From Arion vulgaris (taxonomy: Eukaryota > Mollusca > Gastropoda > Stylommatophora > Arionidae), in the NCBI GenBank assembly GCA_020796225.1, contig CM036759.1, positions 20,843,813-20,907,812 on the forward strand: a stretch of DNA of 64,000 bases. The letters run 5' to 3'. Positions 35,101 to 43,975 of the stretch are shown in pieces. A program made the position numbers and the translations under genes. The notes under the pieces were generated by a model. The model had not been told where the DNA came from. It worked only from the letters and a program-made list of their open reading frames with translations, and did not search any database. Position 1 is the first letter of the stretch. Each line of letters starts with the position of its first letter.

Positions 35101-38100
35101 TAATTTACATTGTTTCTTTAAAAATACATTGAGGTTTCTAATATTTTAAATATTATATTATTGAAAATTATGACTGCATTGATATAATGATAAAAATAGT
35201 AAGGATGATAATAGTGAATGTCATGATCATAGTAAAATTGTCAAAGTTTATTTTATAATTGGTATAATAATGTTACTGTTATTAAAAATTGTTAAAAGTT
35301 ACTAGAATGTGTGTTACTGCATTCAGCGTGAACAAATGGACTCTCAGTTCCATTAATTTTGTATAGTTTTGTTAAAATTGTAAACAAAAAAGTGTGTTAT
35401 TTAGCTCTTCTTGTGATTTTAGATTTCGCTCTATGGTTTCTTGATTGAGGTACACATTTACAGTTAAGCGGAGTAACAACCATAGCCTGTCATCTGTTTA
35501 TGATGTGAAAACAGTTCTCTAGTCACACAGAGAACAACACTTGTGATAGGAATTTGTGATCCTGATGGAAGTGATGGCTAAGTTAAAGATCTCTGTGGCG
35601 TATAGGTTACGTACTGAACTCTCATTCCAAGGTACTCGGTTAGCTCCTTCGTGAAGCCATCAGGATATTTTTCCATAGATCCTTGATCTCAGTGAAGGTC
35701 AGATTGAGTTCCTAGTTCTACCGGAGATGAACGATAAAACGTAGACCATGTGTTTATGTTGAGCACGTAAATGAATCCTTGGCAGTTCAAAATCGAGAAG
35801 AGCAGGCTAGAAAACTGCTGCTCTGGCAAAATATATTAAAAAGATTAAAAAATAAAATTCCTACAAAATATTTTTACCACCTTCTAAATTACACCTGGGA
35901 CCCTTGCTGGTCATATGTAGTTTGTGCACTGCTGCTGAGATCTTCCTGTGTAAAAAAAAAAAAGAGAGCACACATAGTTTCTCACCAAAGTGCAATGATG
36001 ATGGTCCAATCAATCAATCAATCAATCAAGTTAAAGATACTGATAATATTGATTATAGTAGGGACAATGATTGATGTTGATAATTAATATATTGCAAATA
36101 CAGATTACTTCACTAGTGTGGATCTAGGTACCTCTTATTTTAAGACATGTATAACAGTTCTTCTTCCAATCAATGATAATATTGATGTGAGTGATTGCCA
36201 TAGAAATTATGAAGTCAAGATGTTGTTGATGACAACAATGTAATATAATGACAATGTTGCTATTTTCAGTATCCTCCAGCTCCAAGTTACCCTCCAGCAT
36301 TTGGTGGCGGACCTATTTTTAACCCAGTAAGTCTATGTTACATTTTTTTTTAACTGGGATGGGTAATATATTCACATAATTTATAAGTAAGGATCTCAAT
36401 GGCAAAGTGGTTAAGACATTTGCCTGTTGCTCTGAAGGTTGTGGGTTCGACTTCTTTTTCAATGTCCTGAGATCACAACCTCTACACAAACTACCAAACC
36501 CTGTACTTAGTAATTTTAAAAAATGTACTACAGGGGCCTCTGTGTGAACTACAAAAGACAGTGAAGCTTGTAAAGAGACAACACTCAATAAATAGATAAT
36601 ATTTAATGCAAAGAAAAAGGACAGAATAAAAAAAAACTGGATACATTTTTTCCTACAATATAGAAGATCTAGAGTTTGCAAGTAGAAAAAAAAAGTGTAC
36701 ACATTATTATATAAAATGAATTTTATTCAATTTACTCTTTCGCTCATCTGAGCCTATATACTGGCTCACTGCAGTTTTTAAGATGACACAATGCCTGTAT
36801 ACTGCCATGTTAGCATACCTTGCAATATAAATACATTTGGTGGTATAAAATAAATTACAAAGTGAAAGGGTTAAGTTTAGATTTGGTGTCCAATTGATAG
36901 GAGTTTACTTAGAGTAGGATAATTGCTTACAATTTAATCTTAAATATCTATTAAAATTAACAAATCAACAGCAAATGAAGAGTTTTATAAAGTACAAACT
37001 GCATCATAGGAAACCATCATTAAAAGTGAAAGATAGAAACGGATTGATAATGTATGCCAGTAGGGACATTAACTAGGACAGTTCTTCGATGGGCAACAGA
37101 TGGGAAAAGAAGGCCTGGACGATCAAAGGAAACATGGACAAGAACTGTGGACAGAAAGCTGAAAGATTGTGACCTGACATGGTAAACAATTAGTAAAAAA
37201 GCAACAGAACAGCAACAATGGAAATCTCTTGTGAAAGCGGATAGGACACGAAGAGGATATAGATATATCTTAACATAATTTTAATGACTTGTTTACAGGG
37301 AAACATCTGTTGTTCCTCTCTGTGAGAGCAGTTAAATCTACTTCTGATTATCTATAGTCTAGCTGTCATTTAGTATGTTTACTAAAATGTGGCTTCTGAT
37401 ACTGAGCTTTCTCTGGAAAAGTATTCCTCCTGGTAATGGATCATTTCCACAATAGTTTGGGACATGTATTGTTTGCATCTGTAGCAGACATTTTAATGGA
37501 CCCTCTATCTGTTAGATTGGAAGTATGCCCAAGGAACGTGAGAAGTGAACCATATGGCACCAGAATCTCTCTCTCTTCTCTCTTTAGCCTGTTACGCCCT
37601 TGGCGTTTAGGGCAGCAACAAACGTACACCATTCTTCCCTGTTCATGGCCTTCCTCTGTATTGTGTTCCAGCTATGATTCATTTCCTTCAGCTCTTGCTC
37701 TATCGTTCTCCTCCAGGTCGTCTTGGGTCTTCCACGCTTTCGCCTACCCTCTGGAGTCCATCTCAGTGCAGTTTTCGTGTCGGAGCCAGTCTCCATGCGC
37801 ATCACATGTCCAATCCATCTCCAGCGTCGTCTTCGGATGATAGTGCCCATATTCTCTTGTTGGCATCGTGCAAGCAATTCTTGATTCGAGATAGTAGTCG
37901 GCCAGTACACGCGTAAGATTTTTCGCAGACAAGTTGTATGAAAGGCGGAGAGTCTGGACATATCCTGTTCTGTCATTCTCCAGCATTCTGATCCGTACAG
38001 CAATGTTGACAGCACACAGCTGTTATAGATACTAGTCTTGGTTCTGATGCTGTATTGGGCAGATTTTCAGGCGGTCTGAAGGGTCATGAATGCACTTCGT

Positions 38101-41100
38101 GCCTTACTCAGTCTGTTTTTAATGTCAGATCCAGCGCCTCCTTCATTGCTAATAACACTTCCAAGGTATGTGAAAGCGGTTGTATCTCGGAGGGTTTTAC
38201 CTTCTAGTTTGTCCGGCACCAGAATCAAAGGTTTGTAAATTCAACTGAAAGAGGAATTGAAAGAGGCAGTGAAAATATAATCCCAGAAATAAAAAAAAAT
38301 GAACAACTAAGATGGAAAGAAATGGACATGATCAATAATGTCAGTCACACTGATCTTTTACAAAAATAATATTACCATTATCATCATTATCATATTCATC
38401 CACATTTGTATTAAATGTTCCTCCACATAAACAACTAGTTATTAACCTGTTTTTTGTTTTATTTTATTTTTAGCCTGTGCCGCTAACAACACCTATTTCA
38501 GGTGGGCTATATCCAGGAAAGATTATTTACATATCGGGAGTGCCACACCACCATAACCCTAGTCGGTATGCATATGCATATGTGTGTCAATTGTCAACAT
38601 GGCTCAAATTATATTATTTGCCTTTGATCATTTGAAATTTAGTCACAGAGTTCTATAAACGATGCACTATTTTCAGTGCATAGAATTTATGTTAATTTTT
38701 GCATGACTCTGATATGACGTAAGAATTTTCCTGATTGGTAACTGAAAGAGAACTAAAATAACATAAATTTAGTAATATCTTGATAACTCAAACCTTCATC
38801 TGGTTTTATATTTAATCATTAAAATAATGAACAAACTAAAAACTAATAAAAATTGAAAAATGTCCAATTTTGAATTTTATAATAACAACCAAAATCATTT
38901 TTCTTTGAAAAGCATTTTATAGCTACAAAGAATCAATGGAAGATATTTTGTTATAAATGTACTGCAGAGCATATAGGTTCAGAGTAATGTTCATGATGTA
39001 AACCGATAGGTATCGGTTTGATTTCTTTCACGAATTAATGTATCTTCACCCTTTAACGTTTCAAAGTCTTCAAATGAAGTAAAATTTGTGGTCATTCACT
39101 ATCCTATTTACAAGATTTGAAATGGCGAATGATGTATTGTTCAATCAAGCTTAAATGTTAGTTTCCAATGTCTGAATCTGAATACTGGAGATCAAATTAT
39201 AATTTGTGATATTTGGATTAATTGATGTATGATGGCATTTGATTGTTTTGAAATTCAGTATATATTGTAAGTCTAATGTAATATTTCATCTAAAGAATGG
39301 GTGTTCCACATTCATTTATTGACATTGCCTCAGTGAATATTATAAGCACTGCCCTTTAGATGACACTTATAGAATATGTCTCAATGGATACAATATGTCA
39401 TCTTTAAACATCTGGTTATAAGGTTTAAATCATTGACATTGAATGTTAAATTTGAATCGCAAAATAAATGCTTCCGGAGGTCAAAATAATACATAGCGAA
39501 AGGGTTAAAGCATCATATGAAGACTTTCAGTGTCAAGTAGTTTGCAATAGTAATCTGACAGAGCGCTTGAAGGTCAAAACAGTAGTTATACAGTAATGTA
39601 TTTTTCACCATTCTTTTAACGTGCCATAAACTGCCTGATAAGAGAACCCATAAAGGATAACAACAGTGGCATTTGATGGACACCTACTTCAGTACTGGAA
39701 AATTTGGACAATGCTGATGGTATTAGTCTTTTGACCAGCCAATATGAGGAAGCTCACTGGAAAATAGATATACTTCACAGAGCAGCTCAAACAATAGGAT
39801 TTAAAGTTAAATATCATGAAAACAAAAATAACGAGAAATAGCAAAAAATAAGAAAACCCACTTTGATCTTAGGCAAAAAAACAGATGAACTACTTGCAGA
39901 GATTCCAATTTATGTAGTTAATATAAAAAGTTATGTTTCCTATTTTGTTTATTTGTTTTGTAGGGGACTAAATCCTCTTTAAGCGGAGGCAGCCAGCTTC
40001 CAACCTAAGAACAACCCTTTTTTGGTTAAATCAGAACATGTAGGCCAACAAATAAGAAAAATAAAGATAAATTTCTTGCAGAGAATCCAAAATGAAAGGA
40101 ACATACTTCAGCCATGAACTTTAAATAATTATACTTATTAACAAATGTTATGAAAATTAAATATATCTCTTCTGTTTTATATTTACAGATTCACAGTTAA
40201 CTTGGCTTGTGGGGCCTATGATTCAGCAGATTATGGACTCACTTTTGATGTCCGTTTTAATTTCTCCAATACCTACAACGTGGTAGTCAGGACCCATAGA
40301 CAAGGAGGAACATGGGGAACTGAAGAAAGGCATCAAAATTACTTCCCTTTTTCCCCTGGTGCAAATTTTGAAATTATGATTCTGGTGGAACAAAGTTCTT
40401 ACAAGGTAAGAGTTATATTTCAGTTCTTTAGCAGTTATAAGATGAGTAATTATTTGAGCATGGAAACATTTATAAGATAATAATTAATTAGCTACCAGGA
40501 AAATAAGCTATAAAATTTTTATTATGCAATGAGGGAAAGCATTTAGAATATTATAATTATGCAGCCAACAAAAGCAGCTATAAGAAAATAATTATGCATC
40601 CAGGAATTAGTTAGTTATTTAGTTTATTCCTTTCGTGCCAAAGGCGGCACGTAGGGCAGAGGTTTTAGATCTCTATGTAATGCGGTTCGTTGCTAGCAGT
40701 TGGAGATCTAGTATGGTTTAGAATGTCATTTCGGTCCTGATAATTAGGTGACCAGGGAAAGTAATTATAAACGAATAATTATGCGATTAGGGAAAACTAT
40801 TATAAAATGATAATTATGCAACCAGGAAAACCTAGTAGGACTTGGTATGAGGAGTGAATGATGAGTGTGTTTTAGTAAATTACAGGAACCATCAGTATGC
40901 ATTCCCTTTAACACAGGTTGTTGAAAAAATTGACACATTTTGGGCTGGTCTGCCCAAAGTACTATCATGTCGGTTTTTTAACCAATAATACAAGAACAGT
41001 TTAAATTGCAAACTAATGTTACTCGAAAAACAATGTACAATAATAGAATAAATACACTACTAATTCTTCAAGCAAAAATTAATGGTGATGTAAACACTGC

Positions 41101-41957
41101 CTCAAGACAAGCTGCAGATTCTCTGATCATCATTCTGCTGAAAGAGTATGAACACAAGGTCCGAACAGAGAGTAGTGTAAAGTTCGTTATGTTAGCTAAT
41201 AACAAAGTGCGTGATCTGCACAATGGACATCTCAAAAACAGCAAATCCCATTGCATCATCTAGGTAAATTAGATGTTGCTAAAACAAATCCATAAATTAA
41301 AATATATTTGCAGAGATAGAAAATGTAAATCACAAATATAGAATAGAATAAGCAAAGACAGAATTTCAGAAAATAAAGGATACTATATGCAACAAACTGT
41401 TATCTATGGAATTCAGAAAAAGAGTTCATCCATGGAGCATTCTGTCAGTACTGATACATGGAAGTGAGTCACGGACAATACAAAAATAAACAAACAGCAA
41501 AATTACTGGCTGCCACAGTGATTCATGAGAAAGAACACATGGTGGCAACCAGCAAAACCAATTTGATGATCGGGAGGACTAATCATGACAGAGAGAGAAG
41601 ATTTTGGATAGTCTTGACTTCATTGCACATATCCGAACTGATAGACACTACTCAGTAGAACAGACATTTGTGAAGAAACATGAACGCTTACACCATCTGA
41701 TATTACACATGATATTATAAGTTGCCTAAATCGTTGTACATTATTTATTTTCTTTAATATTCTGGACCTCTTAATCTCACAACTAGAATTGTCCATATTA
41801 TTGTATAATTTCTTACACATTCTTCTGATTTTACTTTCAGATTGCCGTGAACAACCAGCACTTCACAGAATTCTTCCACAGAATTCATCCCTTACAGAGA
41901 ATGGATTATTTGAACATTTCAGGTGATGTTCGTCTCACACAAGTGCGGTTCCAATAG
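28634..41957 (+). CDS. Tandem-repeat galectin, spliced from nine exons
   Basis: Beta-galactoside-binding lectin family; such proteins are usually cytosolic and exported without a signal peptide, and none is seen here. Exons: 28634-28743 (tentative), 29561-29762, 31227-31352, 33066-33095, 35072-35095, 36270-36326, 38474-38565, 40189-40405, 41841-41957; 975 nt, 324 residues. The N-CRD is about residues 5-142, the linker about 143-185 (Pro/Ser/Tyr/Gly-rich) and the C-CRD about 186-324. Seen directly: FNPRF, VVRN and GGTWGMEE in the N-CRD; GGLYPG, RFTVNL, GGTWGTEER, HFTEFFHR and ISGDVRL in the C-CRD. Both CRDs are cut by introns at matching places (phase 2 before F of [R/Q]F, phase 0 after YK), which suggests internal duplication. 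Sugar-contact residues are partly replaced: the canonical H is T55 and R236, the canonical R after NP is S240 in the C-CRD, N is T249 in the C-CRD, and the final R is T80 in the N-CRD. Ligand preference cannot be stated. Exons 2-9 are secure; exon 1 is weak. Closest known architecture: galectin-4/8/9 type. Confidence 0.9.
29220..29362. mobile_element. TTAA-flanked MITE, copy 2, in galectin intron 1
   Basis: 143 bp bounded by TTAA (29220-29223, 29359-29362). The terminal inverted repeats CTCTTAGTGGACC and GGTCCACTAAGAG are perfect over 13 bp. Internal ACGCCACTTAACGTGG palindrome and a second AGCGTGGCG near the right end. No ORF. Same family as 10548-10666. Confidence 0.92.
29561..29762 (+). 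CDS. Galectin exon 2: core of the N-terminal CRD
   Basis: The acceptor is ATGACAG before 29561 and the donor is GTACTG at 29763. The exon is 202 nt: one nucleotide completing a split codon, then 67 codons. It encodes FSINL, then FTFNPRF, VVRNHKQGG, TWGMEET and FELHIKVEHNGYK. N57, R59, N68, W75 and E78 match canonical galactose-contact positions; the usual H is T55 and the usual R after EE is T80. It is 5 codons shorter than the equivalent C-CRD exon, with the gap outside the sugar-binding block. Confidence 0.93.
29830..30190 (-). mobile_element. LINE 3' end in galectin intron 2
   Basis: Parallels 184-570 base for base over long stretches (CATTCATCGCAAGCAATGG..ACAAC..CTCAGACATGTGTTG; CCACAGACAGGGCATACAT). 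Non-coding relic. Confidence 0.8.
30385..30662 (-). mobile_element. RNase H LINE 3' end in galectin intron 2
   Basis: Open minus frame: ALKERGRREDLHLNQSTSTT, RLRELGLKIGVARKERYNRY, TGMVSRWTLLEILRRRSEHL then WTCPECNEDIPN. This is the C-terminal basic/CPEC tail of the RNase H LINEs; still open over 83 codons. Confidence 0.8.
31030..31078 (+). mobile_element. LINE CPEC-tail scrap in galectin intron 2
   Basis: Encodes SEHLWVCPECQTI and a stop, the terminal motif of the RNase H LINE family. The upstream sequence is too decayed to align. Confidence 0.65.
31227..31352 (+). CDS. Galectin exon 3: end of the N-terminal CRD
   Basis: The acceptor is ATTTCAG and the donor GTAAGT at 31353. The exon is 126 nt, 42 codons, phase 0 at both ends. 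It encodes ITVNNHNFCHFHHRVP, then YVYIEGDVAITFIQF, the usual last strands of a galectin CRD. It finishes with a His-rich GHHSH that begins the linker. Confidence 0.93.
31353..32734 (+). other. Galectin intron 3, first part
   Basis: AT-rich. No repeat family recognised between 31353 and 32734. Confidence 0.4.
32735..32962 (+). mobile_element. SINE-H copy in galectin intron 3
   Basis: GTAATCACAAACCCAAGCGT, ACCTGGTTCAAACCCC (B box), CACCGTTCAGAAAGCAATGG, GAACGTATAAGTGG, GGGGTTGATGGCTACGTCC, ATATACCACGATTTTC. The A-box end is truncated. Confidence 0.85.
33066..33095 (+). CDS. Galectin exon 4: 30-nt linker micro-exon
   Basis: The acceptor is TTTTACAG and the donor GTAAGT at 33096. Ten codons, LTPSFPSVPS, phase 0. 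Its 3' end (CCATCT then GTAAG) is identical to that of exon 5, which suggests the linker exons arose by exon duplication. It has no homology of its own; the call rests on splice sites, frame and Pro/Ser composition. Confidence 0.75.
33107..33208. repeat. 51-bp direct duplication just after galectin exon 4
   Basis: Two near-identical 51-bp copies, each starting GGCATTCTGTGTTGCTAAAT, beginning 12 nt inside intron 4. Too similar to be old. Confidence 0.92.
33280..33430 (+). repeat. Interspersed repeat E, in galectin intron 4
   Basis: Shares GGTCAACCCAGCCTCAATTG, GATATTGACCACATC and GGTATGAAAATATGTTTCTT with 48243-48420. The family is not identified. Confidence 0.65.
33440..33850 (+). mobile_element. 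LINE RT fragment in galectin intron 4
   Basis: The + strand, across breaks, reads MKINIEKKEVIT, FIANQQLGQ, LGTSIVADGRINASTRQRCN, IISQMTPILNCKHVFLHKKQ, then AVYNKIFIPTLC. It matches the layout of the LINE at 45766-46725 (ASGRI, IIGRMTQILKCKHV, TLYNKIVLPTIC). A second copy is at 57790-58136. Confidence 0.75.
34160..34412 (-). mobile_element. SINE-F copy in galectin intron 4
   Basis: On the minus strand: CCAGCGTATTTGTAACACGT head, B box GCGGGTTCAATTCTGTGG, then CGAAC..AAGGTTTACGATGTCCATGGC and AGCCGAAGAGCTGAAAGCTC. The most complete of three copies. Confidence 0.7.
34413..35061 (+). other. Galectin intron 4, last part
   Basis: No repeat recognised. Ends in a pyrimidine run and TTTTAG, the upstream of the two exon 5 acceptors. 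Confidence 0.4.
35072..35095 (+). CDS. Galectin exon 5: 24-nt linker micro-exon with a competing acceptor
   Basis: The acceptor at CCTACAG (ending 35071) gives 24 nt, VSLSPAPS, in frame. A second, better-looking acceptor (pyrimidine run then TTTTAG, ending 35061) gives a 34-nt exon that starts TATCCT like exon 6 but shifts the frame. The donor is GTAAGT at 35096. The 34-nt form reads as a decayed relative of exon 6 carrying one extra nucleotide. Confidence 0.6.
35592..36030 (+). mobile_element. SINE-A copy in galectin intron 5
   Basis: Head TCTGTGGCGTATAGGTTACG, B-box region TCGGTTAGCTCC, the shared body blocks, GAGATCTTCCTGTGTAAAAA and an AATC tail (CAATCAATCAATCAATC). The open frame at 35779-36087 is a SINE artefact. 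Confidence 0.9.
36270..36326 (+). CDS. Galectin exon 6: Tyr/Pro/Gly-rich linker exon
   Basis: The acceptor is ATTTTCAG and the donor GTAAGT at 36327. The exon is 57 nt, 19 codons, phase 0: YPPAPSYPPAFGGGPIFNP. YPPAPS and YPPAF form an imperfect internal repeat. Such Pro/Tyr/Gly-rich linkers are typical of chimera-type and tandem-repeat galectins. Confidence 0.85.
36392..36545 (+). mobile_element. SINE-B-like head in galectin intron 6
   Basis: GGATCTCAATGGCAAAGTGG+TTAAG then GTTGTGGGTTCGACTTC: A and B boxes of the SINE-B type. The sequence beyond differs from SINE-B. Confidence 0.6.
37060..37275 (+). mobile_element. LINE 3' end in galectin intron 6
   Basis: Encodes LRWATDGKRRPGR, SKETWTRTVDRKLKDCDLTW, a stop, then SKKATEQQQWKSLVKADRTR. 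C-terminal domain of an RTE-like LINE. + strand. Confidence 0.75.
37568..38214 (-). mobile_element. 5'-truncated LINE in galectin intron 6 with a 12-bp target duplication
   Basis: The minus frame is open for 143 codons: LSTLLYGSECWRMTEQDMSR, LRKILRVYWPTTISNQELL, RRRRWRWIGHVMRMETGSDT, LRWTPEGRRKRGRPKTTWRR, EWCTFVAALNAKGVTG; YLG..L.NEGGAG upstream near 38130. GGCACCAGAATC occurs at 37556-37567 and 38215-38226, an exact target-site duplication. Relative: 4095-4372. Confidence 0.93.
38474..38565 (+). CDS. Galectin exon 7: start of the C-terminal CRD
   Basis: The acceptor is ATTTTTAG and the donor GTATGC at 38566. The exon is 92 nt: 30 codons plus CG, which joins A of exon 8 to make Arg. It encodes PVPLTTPISGGLYPGK then IIYISGVPHHHNPS, the classic GGL.PG..I.I.G opening of a galectin CRD. 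Confidence 0.93.
38566..39659 (+). other. Galectin intron 7, first part
   Basis: AT-rich with a short GCATATGCATATG palindrome right after the donor. No repeat family recognised. Confidence 0.4.
39660..39945 (+). mobile_element. Decayed LINE RT palm fragment in galectin intron 7
   Basis: The + strand reads LDNADGISLLTSQYEEAHWK then IDILHRAAQTIGFKVKYHEN and KTDELLAEIPIYVVNIKSYV. This fits the DLDFADDISLLS..QMQ.KT.........IGLKIN..KT block of RTE-like elements, with the catalytic ADD changed to ADG. Confidence 0.65.
40189..40405 (+). CDS. Galectin exon 8: core of the C-terminal CRD
   Basis: The acceptor is TTTACAG and the donor GTAAGA at 40406. The exon is 217 nt. It encodes RFTVNLACG, then DVRFNFSN, VVVRTHRQGG, TWGTEER and FEIMILVEQSSYK. 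Relative to canonical galectins, W256, E259 and R261 are kept and N238 is kept, but the H position is R236, the R after NP is S240 (P is F239) and the N after VV is T249. Confidence 0.95.
40622..40715 (-). mobile_element. LINE 3' end scrap in galectin intron 8
   Basis: CTTTCGTGCCAAAGGCGGCA, TAATGCGGTTCGTTGCTAGC and AGTTGGAGATCT are the reverse complement of 6130-6225. Confidence 0.75.
40886..40976 (+). mobile_element. RNase H LINE tail scrap in galectin intron 8
   Basis: GGAACCATCAGTATGCAT, then GTTG..GA..TTGA and GGTCTGCCCAAAGTACTATC, matches 50438-50520. Confidence 0.6.
41395..41660 (+). mobile_element. LINE fragment in galectin intron 8
   Basis: SVLIHGSESRTIQK then a decayed stretch and DRERRFWIVLTSLH aligns with 51900-52230 (LTYGSESWTINK.., DRE..LDSLTSCHG). 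+ strand. Confidence 0.6.
41841..41957 (+). CDS. Galectin exon 9: end of the C-terminal CRD, with stop
   Basis: The acceptor is ACTTTCAG. The exon encodes IAVNNQHFTEFFHRI, then YLNISGDVRLTQVRFQ and the TAG at 41955-41957. The protein ends right after the last beta strand, as galectins normally do. The 3' UTR follows; possible poly-A signals are ATTAAA at 42025 and AATAAA at 42619. Confidence 0.95.
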   Translation: MAVNNQHFTEFFHRIHPLQRMDYLNISGDVRLTQVRFQ

Positions 41958-43220
41958 AGTGATGAGTAAATGATCCCTGGAATCACTTACTAATGTGTGA
42001 TTTATATCACCTTTCCATACACATATTAAAATCTTTGTCCACTGATCTAAAGGAATAATGTTTTATTATTTACATAATACAACTTAATTTTAATTAACTG
42101 GATAATGTTTGGTGCCTCAGTCATTTTGTTTTTTTGACAATGTAAATCTAGAGTTCTAGAATTTTTGGAAGAATGTTAACTGAAGAATGAATGTACATTT
42201 TAAAACCTGTATGTTTATACATGTATAATGTATGCCTCAATGACCTTGCAAAAGAAAATATCAAAGGATATCATTATTAAAAGTTTCATCTATTTTCAAG
42301 AGTGGGTAGCTGAATAGTACAACATGGTGGTGCTTTCTGATTAAAACGTCCCATTCTTCAACCCTTTTGTAAGGTCCAAAGTATTTTTCTGTTGTGAAGA
42401 AAAGAAAACTTATGACCTGTATACAGATGGTAACAACTTTAACCAAGTAGCCTTAATTTCTCTGTCTTATGTAATCCCCTCAGCATACTTTCAGAAATAG
42501 AAACAGATAGCTGTATTTTCAGTATTTAAAAAAAAAATTTACAATTATTATATTTCAGTACAATACATAGACATTTTTTTAACATAAACATTATTAATAA
42601 CTTCTATATCAAAGTAATAATAAAGTAGCAACTGACAAATAAGCTTATTGTTAAGAGATCTGAATAATATGAAAAACTATGGTCTGTTATAAAAAAATAA
42701 AGTACTGCAGTGTTATGTACAATACAACCAAGGACCAGTTATTCTGGTTTTGATAAAACTGTAATTTAATAAACTGTGGTTGGGAAAAGTAAAAAGAGAA
42801 CAGAAAAAGTAGATTTACAACATTAAAAAATGGAGAGACCCATTGTTGCCACTAAAAGTTTAGAAATAACATCATAGTAGCAATTGTAATGTTATTTTTA
42901 ATACTGCTATATTTGTTTGTGCAATCACTGTTCAGTAAACGTATATTGAAATTAATTCATTTAGTCTTTTCTATGTTTTCTGAGAGATAGAAAAAAACAT
43001 TGTCTAAAATTTGAATGACTAGAATGTATTTCACATATGCTTCTATTAATTTATTGACAAACAGATGATTCATGATTACATTTGATGTAATGTTCTGAGA
43101 TGAAAACAATAAAACAGTTCTACAATTTATTGAGAAATGGTTTTTTCTGAGATTTGTTTGTAAGAAGATATGCCATAAATAAATACTACAAATGACTTAT
43201 TTAGATAGGAAGATACTGTC
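41958..43220 (+). other. Galectin 3' UTR and downstream AT-rich DNA
   Basis: No reading frame of note. Candidate poly-A signals: ATTAAA at 42025-42030, the nearest, and AATAAA at 42619-42624. More copies lie in the AT-rich stretch beyond 42690, so the true cleavage site cannot be chosen from sequence. I see no transposon homology here. Confidence 0.4.
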
Positions 43221-43224
43221 TGAT

Positions 43225-43560
43225 GCTTAGTCTTTCTTTCTTTCTTTTCTTCAATCCTGTTTTGTCACACAGTGACAGGATAAGAAGAGATTTCTAGGAC
43301 AGGCTTTTGTGTGTGCTTCATAAATAGTCTTTCATCGCCTCTGTTATCTCTGAGGTCCATCTTTTGCAAGGCCTTCCTTTGCTTTGTATCCATTGTATCG
43401 GAGCAACATCGCTCTTTGAGGTGCACAGTCTGTTGGTTTAAAGGTTTAGTACTGATGTTGTACCCATTTTTTTTCTGATGTCTTCATTTCTCAGCCGATC
43501 TCTTCTTGTTACCTCCAGCATTCTGAGTAGACACTTATCTCTGTTGTGACTAGTTGCTCA
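43225..43560 (-). mobile_element. LINE 3' end fragment
   Basis: Parallels 11805-12190: CACAGTGACAGGATAAGAAG, AGGCTTTTGTGTGTGCTTCA, GCTTTGTATCCATTGTATCG, GTGCACAGTCTGTTGGT. Minus-strand relic of the 45766-46725 family. Confidence 0.75.
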
Positions 43561-43645
43561 GTTTTGTGCCTAATAAAATATTTAGATAGGAGGATATTGT
43601 CTGATGCTTAAAGTCTTGTGTATAATAACATAGAAACCAATGAAA

Positions 43646-43727
43646 TACAGCATGTTCAAGATAAAAGTAGCCCAATTGACAAATCAAAGCTTGCCAATCG
43701 GGCAACTTTTATCTTGAACACCCTGTA
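43646..43727. mobile_element. Mariner-like mini hairpin element
   Basis: 82 bp, TA at each end. The two ~33-bp arms TACAGCATGTTCAAGATAAA+AGTAGCCCAATTG and its inverted partner (TACAGGGTGTTCAAGATAAA+AGTTGCCCGATTG) are separated by ~16 bp. TA flanks and a CAGGGTGTTC end suggest a Tc1/mariner-type MITE or solo ends. Confidence 0.75.
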
Positions 43728-43975
43728 GTTTGCTAAAGGTCACTGAATTCTGTTGATGTTTTGTAGCAATGTAATGTTGTTACCTATAAAAACTAGGTTC
43801 AAATTCTGCGTAGGGTATGTTTATTCTCTTCTTCAAGTTTGAATAGTGCTTGGGGTTTTGTTGTTCAGCCCAAATCTATGTAAAGGTACCTGTATGTGTC
43901 TGTAAGTTGTTATATTGTTCCATATAATGTATTACATTTATCTACCCTTGGAAGAAGAAGAATTAACCTAAAAAA

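Noticed and set aside
35779..36087. 102-codon + frame in galectin intron 5
   Set aside because: It lies within a SINE-A copy; the same blocks open similar frames in other copies, so it is not a gene.
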